A model generated the notes under the pieces. The model did not search any database. It had not been told where the DNA came from and saw nothing but the letters and a program-made list of their open reading frames with translations. A DNA stretch of 64,000 nucleotides from Lepus europaeus (Eukaryota; Chordata; Mammalia; Lagomorpha; Leporidae), in assembly GCF_033115175.1 (NCBI RefSeq), contig NC_084836.1:83976253-84040252 (forward strand), in the 5' to 3' direction. Position 1 is the stretch's first letter, and every line of letters starts with the position of its first letter. This document shows positions 34,718 through 46,100 of this stretch, one piece after another. The translations under genes were made by a program, and so were the position numbers.

Positions 34718-37463
34718 CTGAAAAAAAACAAAAACAAAAATACGGAACTGGACCGGTTGCACCAGAGAACAGATGTGGGTTCTTTATTGAAAATCAAGCT
34801 TAGTCAAAGAGAAATTTTAATTGAAAAGAAGTAAACGTTGACTAGTATGAAATAATAATGACTGTAAGTCAAAAACTCCTTAACATGAAAGTTGTCTAAT
34901 ACACTTTTAATTTATGGTTATTTGGTGGATGCCAGCTTAGTGCTAAGGAGCCATGACATGCGGGGTGCATGTGTGTAGGCTGGGCTGCTGGAGGCACAGT
35001 AATTAGCTCCAGGAGAATGACTTCAAAAACCCACTTGCAGAGTGGCTCACAAAGGATCTTTTATTTCTGCCAGGAGTTTACAGGACCCCAGGGCATTACT
35101 AAGAGCGTGACTTGATTTCATGGAAAAGTACAATGCACCCACCACAGAAATAAAGCATTCAAAGGTTTTTCTAGAATGTTTTGATTTTCTCAAAAAAACA
35201 GGTGCTCATTTCCCCCCAACCTGTCATTAGTAGATAAATGAAAATGATCAGTCAGTGAACACTATTTTGATTTCTTTCTTTGCGATATGGACTCCTTTGC
35301 AGGATAACTTTCATCTAAAACAAAAAAGGGTACTATTTTGTGCACTTGAAATCTGCTAAGAGGGTAGATTTTAAGTGCTTTCGACACAGAAACACACACA
35401 CACAGGACAGAATGTTAACTAGCTTCACTGAGATGATCATCTCACAACGCACATGGATATTAAAACATCAAACTGTACGTCCTAAGTATATATACATTCT
35501 TTTTGCCAATTATACGCCCCCAAGAAAGCTAAAAAAAATTAAAACATTAGAAAATAAACTGAAACAAAACCAAGAGGGTTGTATGGAGAAAATTCACAAA
35601 CTTTCAACACGGGTGGTAGTTACAGAGGCCTTCCCAAACTCTGTCTTGGAAAACAGCAGAAGCCGGAAATTGGGGGCTTTGTTAGGCACACCTTGGAAGG
35701 AAGCTGCACGGTGCAGTTTCGACACAAGCCTTTGAGTCCTTCTCTGGTCCCCTCCAAGGTGCTTACCGTGGTGGGTACTTCCTTGGTGGCCTCTTGGTAC
35801 ACGTGCTGCTCCTCAACCAAATTGCTGGGGAAATAGCCCACGATACCCATCTCATCCTGGCTGTCACCGTACACCTGAGAGGCAGAAGAGCAGCAATCAG
35901 GGGAAAGTTGGTGGGAGGGTCTTCCGAGGAGGGCACAAGCATCCTCTGCTGATACTGAGAATAGCATCACTGCCAGTCCTTCCCTTTCCCCGTGGGCTCC
36001 AGGGGGCTCACAGCCAACTGGAGTTCCCTCATAGCGCTAAGTGAACCCACAGGCCTGCAGCATTACTCTATGTCTGCAACCTTGCAAGTTGCCTGAAATC
36101 TTTTTGGAACTCCTCAATAAATAAAGTCAGCAAGTTTTTTAAAACAGTGAATTTACACTTCTATTTTAAAGGATGTGTGTTTCTCGGTTTTTAACAATTC
36201 CCACACATAGATACTTGAATGCACTTAAATTTAGTTCTTTATTACGTTAAAAACTATCTTTGGGGCTGCAGATAAGGACAGTAAAACCCAGCCTACTTCA
36301 TCCTCCCCAGGGATCACTCTTGCACGTTTTTACTGAAGAAAACAGATTCTTTGAAATTAAAGAGAGTGCCAAAGTTTCTTAAAAGAATCTGAAACTTGGG
36401 CGGCCTTCCAGCACTCATGTCTTTTACTTGGCCAGTCCTCTAACACATTTTTGAGTAAGATTCAAAGTCTTTGGAATGTTCAAATCCCAGTGCATTCGGC
36501 TCCCCCCCTCCCCTCGCCATAATATCACCTGTATTTGGTTTTCTTATGAAATTATCTTTGCTTCTTTGAACTACAGTCACAGCAACTATACCTACGTTTT
36601 TGCCATAGCTTTAAAAACCTCTACCTTGGTCTTAGCTACTTTTAAGCATTGAAATAGGTTGACGACAGGTTATTGAGGGCACATTTAAGAGCAATGTGTA
36701 GCAAGATGTGTATACCCAAGAGAACTTTTACAAAATGTTCATGGAAATTATGCATTATGAAAAACTAGGCATGTATTTAAAATATCTTTGCATCAAAATA
36801 AACTTATTTTAATGTCATTTTCCACCAACTTTTGGAAGCCCCTCCTGTTTTTAAGAATCTCTTCTTACACTGCCAGCCCAGAACTCTCCAGCTGCGTTTT
36901 CTTTCACTAGCTTTGAGTACACGTAGATTTGCTGTCCTTTGCTGACGTTAATGAATCTGCAGTCCGGGGCATTGTAATCGTCTTGAGCTCGAGCCAGAGA
37001 AATAGTATCTAGAAGGAAAGAGAAAATTGAAGTGACTACATTTTGGGCGCCCGAATTTTACCAACAGTCAAAAAAGGCAAAGCATACAAGTGTACGAGAA
37101 GTGGGAAGGCAGACGGATGCTGCCCATTTCACAGCCGGGATTCAATTCAAGAAGATTAAGGTTGCCAAGATACTAAAGCTGCAGCAAAATCTTAGCCAAG
37201 TGCATTCTCTGACCCGGAGAAGCCCTGCTAATCACACACACGTTGGAGAAGATTCACTGCACAGTACAATTCCATCCCATGCTGTCAGCAGATAGGTTTC
37301 AGTCAAACAGGAGAGAAAGAGCAGGAGGAGCATTAAGCGAGCCCTTACAGACACAGTCGTCGTCGGCACACAGCTTCTTAGAAGCCAGTCTGTCCATGAA
37401 TATCCCATGCACGGCACACACAGCCACGAGACCTGGGAGCAAAAGGACCAATGTTCTTGCCAT
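34694..37463 (-). CDS. OTOR: otoraplin (MIA family, secreted SH3-fold protein), 128 aa, 4 coding exons
   Basis: Otoraplin is a small secreted protein of the melanoma-inhibitory-activity family, known from cochlea and cartilage. Exons on the minus strand are 37463-37349, 37008-36869, 35874-35767 and 34717-34694 (115+140+108+24 = 387 nt = 128 codons plus stop, equal to human). All introns are GT-AG with phases that join cleanly. Residues 1-20 form a hydrophobic signal peptide (MARTLVLLLPGLVAVCAVHG). The extracellular SH3 fold follows, with the family cysteines C32, C37, C55 and C127. Recognisable motifs are KKLCADDDC, YNAPDCRFINV, KGQQIYVYSKL, GEFWAGSVYGD and MGIVGYFPSNLV. The C-terminus is DVDFFCE. 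No defect is seen. SNRPB2 lies 5.5 kb upstream in the same orientation. Confidence 0.96.
35767..35874 (-). CDS. OTOR: OTOR coding exon 3
   Basis: Thirty-six whole codons (VYGD to VPTT) covering the end of the SH3 fold with GYFPSNLV. Acceptor CTCAG/GTG, donor ACG/GTAAGC. Confidence 0.95.
36869..37008 (-). CDS. OTOR: OTOR coding exon 2
   Basis: Residues 39-85: start and middle of the SH3 fold, including C55 and the WAG motif. Acceptor TTCTAG/ATAC at 37009, donor AGT/GTAAGA at 36868. Confidence 0.95.
37349..37463 (-). CDS. OTOR: OTOR coding exon 1
   Basis: Residues 1-38 plus one base: signal peptide, then the first disulfide pair (C32, C37). The donor is CT/GTAAGG at 37348. ATG at 37463 is the only one giving a signal peptide in frame. 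Confidence 0.95.
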
Positions 37464-37530
37464 CTTCTCTTTTAGCTGTTTTGGCCAGCGCCTTTGGTCT
37501 GGAAGTGGGGACTGCCTTCAGTGGCTCTGT

Positions 37531-37538
37531 CTTTTATG
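37531..37538 (-). promoter_or_regulatory. candidate OTOR TATA box
   Basis: CATAAAAG on the minus strand, 68-75 nt above the ATG, which would place the start site near 37505 and give a 5' UTR of about 40 nt. A CCAAT sequence is further upstream at 37571-37575 (on the plus strand, so inverted relative to the gene). Confidence 0.5.
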
Positions 37539-37821
37539 CGAAAGCCAGACCTCTGGATAAATACACAGGGCCAATAGGAAGGGCCCAGGGCTCCTCCGCT
37601 TTCCTAACAGGTGACCTGGCTCCAAAGGCTGATTAGCATCTGATGTTCCAAAGAGAATCAAACTCTGTATTTCACACAAAAGTGGTATTCAGAGCCAGTG
37701 TTCAGGTCCACTGTTGTTAGAGCCATTTTCACTGTGGTTCATTGCAGAGTGGGACTGAGAGAAGCACAAGAAATTTAAGCTGTTTTTTACTTTCTAGTTC
37801 AATGTCACATTCTTTCACCTA

Positions 37822-38008
37822 TCCAGCTGCCTACCAATGCACCTGGGAAGGTGGAGAATGATGGCTCAAGCACTTGGGTCCCTGCCACCCACGTGAGAGC
37901 TCCTGGCTTTGGCCCTAGCAGCCATTTGGGGAGCAAGCCAGCAGATAGAAGCTCTCTTTCTCAGTCACTTTGCCTTTCAAATAAACAAATAAACCCTTAA
38001 AAATGAAG
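37822..38008 (+). mobile_element. truncated older C-type SINE
   Basis: 3' two-thirds only, from CCAGCTGCCTACCAATGCAC to AAATAAACAAATAAACCC. Confidence 0.8.
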
Positions 38009-39051
38009 AAAAAAGAAAAGGAAATATGAGATCTACCAAGGGTACTTCAGAGAGTCCCTAGGAAATGTGCCTTATCTTTTAATTCCAGCTGGATTCACAT
38101 GATAGATAAACAAAGCACTCTTACATTGACAAATCCTTCATGACCGAATTCTTAGAAGTCGTGTCTTATCCTGGAAAGAGATGGATTCCCACACACTAGT
38201 TCATGTCACATCCAGACCCTACCAAAGGCAAAGGAAGAAGAAGGTGGGTGGAGGAAAACAGGGCAATCTTCCCACCTCCTCCTGTCTCTAAGGCTTTTGC
38301 AATTCAGTGTCAAGTGCTCTTGGGGCACAGGTGGTAGAGAAGTTAGAGGTTTATGCTGCCCCCTTTCCCCTGCTGCTGGGTGTTTTTCTCATGGAGAGAG
38401 GGGCACGCTAGGAGTCCCCTGAGTTGAGTGCTAGGGCCTAGCACCATCCAGCCAACAAGTATTGGCTGAACACCTACTGTGTGGCAGGCTCCGTTCTAGG
38501 TGCTAGAGGTACAGTAGTGAATTTAAAGGGGCCCCAGTTGAAGAGCTTACTTTCTACTAAAAGAGACAGTCGGCAGTTCTTGCAGTCTATGGTGTGTGGG
38601 GCTTGCATGTCTCCCACAAGGTGGTCCTCTCTCCTGCATCCATCAGGACACCTTCTCTTGCTTGGTTGACAATGAGGTTTCAGAGTAGCACCTCCTCCCG
38701 CACACCCAAATATGGTTACCTCCCAAAACAAGGGGCAAGAATTCGGGATAGTAAAGAATTTTGTGCGAAACAAAAATAACTATGTCCCAAAGAGTAAATT
38801 GATAAAGCAACCTATCCTTACAGTATAATAAAGAGTTTTTTGTTTGGGGTGTACATATGTATGTTTGTATGTATAAGAGTTTTATGATTTGCATGTAAGG
38901 AGTTCTGTTGTGTATTTGTGCACCTGTGCATATGTCTAATTTTCAGGTTAGGAACTTTGATAGTTGGCACTGACTTGCAAGCTTGTTTTATTCAATATCT
39001 GGATTGTAAATGAGATAACTACGGCTGCCCAAAGAATATAGTATCCTTTAA
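38009..39051. other. intergenic sequence with an L2-like fragment
   Basis: Bases about 38450-38560 (AAGTATTGGCTGAACACC, TGGCAGGCTCCGTTCTAGG, TAGAGGTACAGTAGTGAA) match the reverse of the L2 LINE 3' end. The rest is unassigned. Confidence 0.6.
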
Positions 39052-39265
39052 TTCTTTTTAAAACAATTTATTTATTTTCATTTTATTTGAAAGGCAGAGG
39101 GACAGAGATCTTTCACCTCCTAGTTCACTCTTCAAATGCTTGCAACAGCTGAAGGCAGGAACCCAGAATTCAATCTGGGTCTCCCACATGGATGGCAGTA
39201 ACCCAACTACTAGAGCCATTATCTGCTGATCTTACCTGAAGTCACCAGGAGGGACGGTGGGCCAG
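39052..39265 (-). mobile_element. older C-type SINE
   Basis: Minus-strand copy with TTTATTTTCATTTTATTTG tail, body and degraded head. Internally shortened. Confidence 0.75.
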
Positions 39266-39889
39266 TGCTTCTTCCCTTCATCACTGAGAAGTTAGCGCCT
39301 GGCTTTTACATCCTGTATTTCCTGCTTCACAGCAAGCAAAGGGAAGGATGCATTAGAAAGCATTTATGCTAAGCAGAACACCTGCACGTTTTGCCTTCCG
39401 TAATCCAGGGGCTAAAACGTATTCTCCAGGAAAGCAAAAGCAAAGGTGAGGTCTCCTCCGTCCTGATGCGACAGCTGCTTTACTCTGTCTGCCTCAATCC
39501 AGCCCTCAACACAGGAGAGTTGAACAAGTATTGCTGTTTAAGGGGCACGTCAAGAAACAGGGACTACACGAACCCAGACTGCCACTCCATATACAGGCTC
39601 CCGCAAGGCAGAGGACAATAGCAAATAAAGCCATTTTTATTGTGATAGTAAGCTATCACAACTTAGCGAATAAGGCTCATGCTAACAAGAAGCTATGCTT
39701 GGCGATTCGATTGTATGGAAACAAAGAACACATTCTTGCCAGGCCTGGAATGTTCTAGAATTCTGCGGTGGGCAGAAACTAGAGGATGTGGAGCAAAATT
39801 TTGTTTACAAATGGGACTTTATACTTGCAGCGATGCAGTCAGCATTTGTTCCCAGTAGCTGTGCTTGAAACGTCGAAGAGATGCTGCCC
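39266..39889. other. intergenic sequence, no gene recognised
   Basis: Unassigned. Short frames only. Confidence 0.5.
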
Positions 39890-40103
39890 GAGGTGCCCAT
39901 TCCCCATATGGGAATGTATGGGTTTGCGTTCCTGCTCTGCTTTTGATCCAGCTTCCTGCTAATGCACATCCTTGGAGGCACTGGGTGATGACTCAAATTC
40001 TTAGGTTCCTGCCACCCATGTGGGAGATCTGGAATTTGTTCCCAGGCTCCTGGCTTCAGCCTGACCCAGTCACAGCTGTTGCAGGTACTGGGGAGTAACC
40101 AGT
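39890..40103 (+). mobile_element. old, diverged C-type SINE
   Basis: Body phrases (CCAGCTTCCTGCTAATGCAC, CCTTGGAGGCA, CTCCTGGCTTCAGCCTG) without a proper tail. It abuts a MER2-like element. Confidence 0.7.
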
Positions 40104-40104
40104 G

Positions 40105-40351
40105 GATACCAAAATCTGCAGATGCTCCAGTCCCTTATGTAATAACAGTGTATGTGCATTTAACCCACTCGAAGTTCCCATGCTCTTACTTACCATACAT
40201 AATATAAATGCTAAGTAGTTATTGTACTAAATTGTTTACAGAGAGTGGCAAGAAAGTCTACATGCTCAGAACAATGTTTTTCCAAATATTCCAATCTGTT
40301 GTTGATTGAATCCAAGGTTGTGGAACCCACAGATATGGAAAGCTGACTGTA
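40105..40351 (+). mobile_element. MER2-like Tigger non-autonomous DNA transposon
   Basis: Runs from CCAAAATCTGCAGATGCTCC through AGTCCCTTATGTAA to GGTTGTGGAACCCACAGATA and GGAAAGCTGACTGTA. Same family as 25212-25516 but opposite orientation. One end may be lost at the SINE. Confidence 0.65.
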
Positions 40352-41376
40352 TCATTGTAAGCTTACAATTTTTAACAATAGTGCAGATATATCCAAAGAT
40401 AAATGGATAATCTCCATGTAAAATTAAGATCACAAAGACAGGTTAAGGAACTGACAGGAGACTGAAGACTTGACAACTGAACGCATTAAGATCCTGGATT
40501 ACATTCCTGGGTCATTAATAGAACATCAGCGGAACTTGAGTGAGCTTATTGCTACTTTCTGATTTGGATAGTATGTTGTTACATGGGAGATTGTCCTTGT
40601 ACTTAATAAAAACCACACTTAAGAATTAAATGGTAATAAGGTCATTAGGTAACTTTCTGAGGTATCCTTGTACTCTCAAACGGTTCAGAAATATTGATTG
40701 GGTAATAAGAAGGGATTATGAAGTTCTGTGCATTATTTCTGAAACTTTTATATAAATTTCAAATTATATCAAACACATCAAACCAGGTATCACTTCTCGA
40801 GGCTCAAAATCAAACAATGTGTAAGAAGCCCACATGGACTCAAGCCAGTTTATGGTCACTGTGTTCATAACAGTCCCAAGATGAAAGAACCTAAATGCCC
40901 ATTCATTGGTAAAGCAAACTGTAGTTGCAACACAGATGAGTATCAAAAGCTCTCCACTCCAGACAGGACAAAACTACAGTGACAGAAGGCAGTTCGGTGG
41001 CTCCCTAGGGCTGAGGGTTGGGGTAATAGATTGACTGCAATGTAACTCAAGGAAACTTTTAGGGATAATGGGGTGCTCTGTATCTTGATTACGATTATTG
41101 CACAACTATGTATGTGACTGCCCAAACTTACCAAATGGAACACAAAAAGGGGTGACTTTCAGTTGGTAAATTATCTCAACTTTCAAAGTTCTCTAAAATC
41201 ATTCCCAATTTCCCTCGAGTACAAGCAAGACCTTAAAAAAGGCCCACCCAATCCCCTTCTTTGCTGCTACCTCCCTCATTCTCACTCCCACTCCAGCCAT
41301 CCCAGCCTTTCTACTTCTAACACAGACCCTCACTCTGTGAGTTTCTGTTCTCATTAACTGAGAGCACACAGTTTAA
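40352..41376. other. intergenic sequence, no gene recognised
   Basis: AT-rich. Bases about 40790-41150 could be an old L1-class fragment (TTTATGGTCACTGTGTTC, CCTAAATGCCCATTCATTGG), too degraded for a firm call. Confidence 0.45.
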
Positions 41377-41393
41377 AAAGTTAATTGCAATTG

Positions 41394-41710
41394 GGGCCAG
41401 CACTGTGGTGCAGCGGGTTAACGCCCTGGCCTGAAGCACTGGCATCCCATATGGGCGTTGGTTCTAGTCTTGGCTGCTCCTCTTCTGGTCCAGCTCTCTG
41501 CTGTGGCCTGGGATAGCAGTAGAAGATGGTACAAGTCCTTGGACCCCGTGTGGCAGACCCAGAGGAATCTCCTGGCTCTGGATGGGCGCAGCTCCAGCCA
41601 AAATGGCCAATTGGGGAGTGAACCATTGGATAGAAGACCTCTCTCTCGCTACCTTTCCTCTCTCTGTGTAACTCTGCCTTTCAAATAAACAAATAAATCT
41701 TTAAAAAAAA
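41394..41710 (+). mobile_element. C-type SINE with clear target-site duplication
   Basis: Plus-strand copy from GGGGCCAGCACTGTGGTG to an A tail. AAAAAGTTAATTGCAATT (about 41376-41393) recurs as AAAAAGTTAATTACAATT (about 41707-41724), one mismatch. Confidence 0.92.
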
Positions 41711-41724
41711 AAGTTAATTACAAT

Positions 41725-42750
41725 TGACACTAATTAACACCCTAAAGTATGGTATTTTCTCTAGTATTTCACATTATATTTTATGAAAGTAAATGAGCTT
41801 TACAACTAGGTTAAAATATTCAGAAGTCAGACTATGGATCTGACAGTTTTAGGAATATAAAAAGCATTTCTTTCCTTGCTACGCATGCCCAAGTACGATA
41901 TGGTAATAACCTTATGTTTACATTAATTTTAAAAGTGGTCTTTCCACACATTTATATGCTAAGTGACAAGGTAAACTTTTATTCAATGACATACTCAAAC
42001 ACATAAAAATAGCTAAGATTTTTTAACGTGTGCTATATTTGCAAAAAAAAAAAAATCCACTTCTAAAGAAATTCATGGTTTTGTTGGCAGTCAATAGCCT
42101 TAAGTTTAAATAAAGTGCTGAGGACAATGAGCTTTGTAAATGTTTGAAATAATAATTACAAAAGTAGCAGCAAGATTAGTACTGGCAACCCTTGGTCAAT
42201 TACCTATTTACTTTATAAAAAAAGATTTCAGATTGGAAAATCTTCCCCTTAGCATTCCTGAATTTCATCTAAGTTAGATTAACCTTGTTATAGCCCTTAG
42301 ACACTGGCCTGTACAGGAGGCAAGTGTGTAAAATGCAGTTTGAAGGCGGTACTCCCTTTCCTTCTACTTTCTTAGAAAACAGGAACTATAGTGACTCCTA
42401 AATGGCCTTTTTTTTTTTTTACTGAATAAAAACATTTGAGGAATGCCCACTTTAGGTAAATATTGTGCTCACTTCTTCACTTCTTTGAAGGATACATTAA
42501 TCAAATTTTTATCCTAACCATATCTCATTTTCTTCTAATACACAAGATGATCATTTTCACCAGTTGTTTACTAGCTTCTGTTGATTTAACTCTCCATAAC
42601 TTTTATTAAAATGGTTTAATGTTGCTAAAACATTAGCTGTTCCAAATACTACCAGAAAAGCATGCTATTACAGAGTTTTATAGACCGTAAAAAGTGATCT
42701 AGACCGGAATAAATGTTTGATGATAGGTCAACGGGCCAATAAACAAAGCA
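41725..42750. other. SNRPB2-OTOR spacer, no gene recognised
   Basis: AT-rich DNA with short homopolymer runs (A13 at 42043, T14 at 42407). Low repeat content. Confidence 0.5.
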
Positions 42751-42776
42751 TTATGTATACAGAATACAAATAAAAG

Positions 42777-42782
42777 TTTATT
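42777..42782 (-). terminator. candidate SNRPB2 polyadenylation signal
   Basis: AATAAA on the minus strand, 161 nt beyond the stop. Cleavage would fall near 42760. Confidence 0.5.
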
Positions 42783-42942
42783 ATACAAAATTAAGGCATT
42801 CATATTTCAGAGTTCACTAAGGCTAAAGAAAGACTACATTATTTTTTTAAGTCTTTCACAAAAATCTCACTCCCTCCCATAATGTTACCAACACAAACAC
42901 TATAAATAAAGCCACGTCCTTGAGAGGTGACTATCCCACACA

Positions 42943-43102
42943 TTATTTCTTGGCATAGGTGATCTTCATGGCATGGGATGGTGTGATCTTAAACCCTTGT
43001 AAAGCATCCCTGGCGGCTCCAGCCTGCCCATCATTTTCAAATTCAACGAAAGCAATGTCATGCCTCCCGGGTACCAAACGTACTTCCTTAAAACCAGGGA
43101 AC
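42943..43102 (-). CDS. SNRPB2: SNRPB2 exon 7 (stop codon)
   Basis: Completes Q172 and encodes residues 173-225 with RNP1 of RRM2, ending ITYAKK and TAA at 42945-42943. Acceptor TTACAG/GTTCC. Confidence 0.97.
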
Positions 43103-46100
43103 CTGTAAAGAAAGATAATTCATTAATATATACAAATACATAAATGTCTGCCATGTGTTTAAATTTGTTGAGCAACTTCCTGATATGGTCCAGGAAAAGT
43201 ACTCCTATCCGATAACAAAAAACCTGAGTAGGATGCAAGAGCCTAAATATTATTAATGCTATAAAGAACCACAGGACTAATGTAAGCTAATTCTATTTTT
43301 GTCATTCTATCAAAGGTTTGCTTCCTGCTTTTACTCATTAATTAAAACTACTAATTCAAGCATTAGAGGAAATTAAAGCTTTTATCTGCTAAATCTGCAG
43401 ATTGGCTTCAGTTCATGATTAATCCCAGACCAAATCAATGCACCTGAAAGGAGTTACTGCTGTGTGATGACAAATGTATTCAACGCAGGGAAGTGCTATT
43501 TGTCCTCTCTGGAGGCTGTGGGAAACAGACTTGTTTATGAAAAAACTTACTGATTAAACAGCATGGATAACATCATCTCATTAGTCTCTTCTGGTAAGTT
43601 ATTAAGGAATAAAATATAGTTTGGAGGGTAATCAGGGACCTATTAAAAGAAGAGGCAAAGACAGTTTGTAAGTATAAACAGTATTGTAAGCCATTTAGTT
43701 TTTATATTAAAGCCCAAATTTCAGAAGTACATCCCGGTTTACATAGAACTGTGAAATCTCACTACACGAAACACCAAAGCTGGAAGAACAGTAACACCAT
43801 GGGAATACATACCTAACAGTAACTGAGTGAAGCATTCAAGTCCAGACAGCCCAAATTTGGGGGATTACAAATTTTATTAAAGGTTGAAGCCATTTAATTA
43901 ACAGCATTTAAGACAATATTTATATTTTAGCATCTGGGAATCAGATTTTCTAATAACTGAAAGATCCTAACAAAACTAGAGAAGCCCTCCTCAGCTGGTT
44001 ACCTGACTCAGATAAACACTATCATACTCAATACCCCTGGCAGTAGCGTTTCCTACCTTCCACCATATAAGAAACTTTAGAACTAGAAAGATTACCACCG
44101 GGTACAACTACTTGGTGACTTAATTTATAATTTTTTCTTGCAAGTAAATGAAGTATGCATAGTAACTAGCAGCCTACAAATAGAAACAAACACTGCTATT
44201 AGATATTAAGCTATTCACTGGAAACCCCACATTGAGGTCATGGGGAACTAGAGGCAAAGGGAAGGAAGGAAGGAAGAAAAGTATAAGTAAGAAAAGGACC
44301 TTTCTGTCTTTAGGCTAGTTTCATGGAAAATACCAAGTGTAAAGGACAATTAGTGAACAATTCAAGGCCCAGAGAATTGTGCTACCATTTGTGAAGTGGC
44401 TTACAGATGCCTCAAGAGTTCAAAGAAGGGAAGTAGACATTATCAGAAAAGTAATTTAAAATTAAAAAAAAAAAAAAAATCGGTGATACAGGGAAGTCTT
44501 TGGACTTAAGCATCCTGCCAAACTCTGGCATGAGAAGGAAGCAAGAACGAAACCAATAGCCCATAACTGAGGATTTCTGCTTGAGGCATTCAGTGGGGAA
44601 GTCTTACAAGGAGTTTTAAAAACATTTATACAAGAGGCTTAAAAAAATAAGGCTGAAATGTACTTGTTCTGAGAAAGTGAGAGCAAGTGTAACTGAGAAA
44701 CAGCTGCTCAACAAGTGTCTGAACTTATTAGAAAAGATGGTGTGGAGCTTGGTTCAGTGGAATGCACAGGGCCTGTGCGTCACCAGTAACCCGGAGTCCC
44801 AGTCTTCAGAGCTCTGGCTACAGACTGTAGAGACAAAAGTGTTCTCCCACAAATTGGAAACTTGTCATTTTGATTGTCACTGACTGATAATGGGAAACAA
44901 GGTTTACAGTGAGGTTTTGTTTTTTCCACTTAAAGAAAATTACATCGTTCTGAGAACTCTTAAAGGATATACTATGTAAAGCACTATGTCTTGTAGATGG
45001 AACCATCTTGTTTTTGGAAACATGCAAGTTGTTTTATTATTATTATTATTAAATTTTTCTTATTTTATTCTAGAGTAAGCACTACATGGAAAAAAAATAC
45101 TACCTGAGGATTTGGTGTTGAATTTGCTTGGTTATTAGCTGAATTTGGTGTTACCTAGACAAAAGAAATAGGGAAGAGTTAAAATTTCCAATCCCTCCAA
45201 ACAACAGCACATATTCATAAGTACTATATAAAAACAACATAAATTTCAAGAGTACTAATTCTATGTAAAGAATTAGCCTCTTAACTCTGACTCAAACATT
45301 CATGTGTTTACCTTGTCAGCTATTTTTGAAAAGTCTAGCTCTAATTTTAAAGAACTGTTTCACAAAATTTAAACTTTAAGATTATGGAAAGATATGCAAG
45401 AGCATAAAAAGGATTAAGTCTTACTTTTTTTTTTTAAACAACTGGACAAAAGTCAAGCATTGTATTTAATGAAGTTGATTCTCTCATTTCTTTCAATCCA
45501 GAAGTAATTATTTTTGGATGCTAATCTCTTACCTGACCGGGCTTTTTGTTAGCAGCTGCTGCAGCCTGTTCCACAGTTTTGGCTTTCTTCTTTTCTTTTT
45601 TCTTTTCTTTGTCAGCAAATGTGCCACGCATCTTGGATATTATATCAGAATCTGTTTTTGCATACTGGATTCGCTGTTTTATATATATGAAAACAGGTTA
45701 TGTCTCACCATGCTGAAGGCTGTAAAGACTAGTTATTAATATTTTAAATGTTATTATATAAATATACTACAAGCTAATTTTTAACATATCCCTAAGGAAA
45801 TCTGTTAAAATATTCTGAGTGGCAAATATAAATAAATTGTAGCCTATGATTCACAACACGGGCAAAGTTAGATTCAGCTGTGCTTATTATAAGAAAAACC
45901 ATGAGTTTTCATTTGGGAAAAGCAAGACTGAAATATCTGCACTACTGCTTGCTTCCATTCAGTAACAAAGAAAATGCACTGGAAAGCCATCAACTCCTTG
46001 CCAGTTTCTCTCAATAGAAGGGTCAATACGCATCCATCAGCTATGGAACGTGAAATAAGGAATTCGCTTTCCAATGGTTGAAGTACACTGATGACTTACT

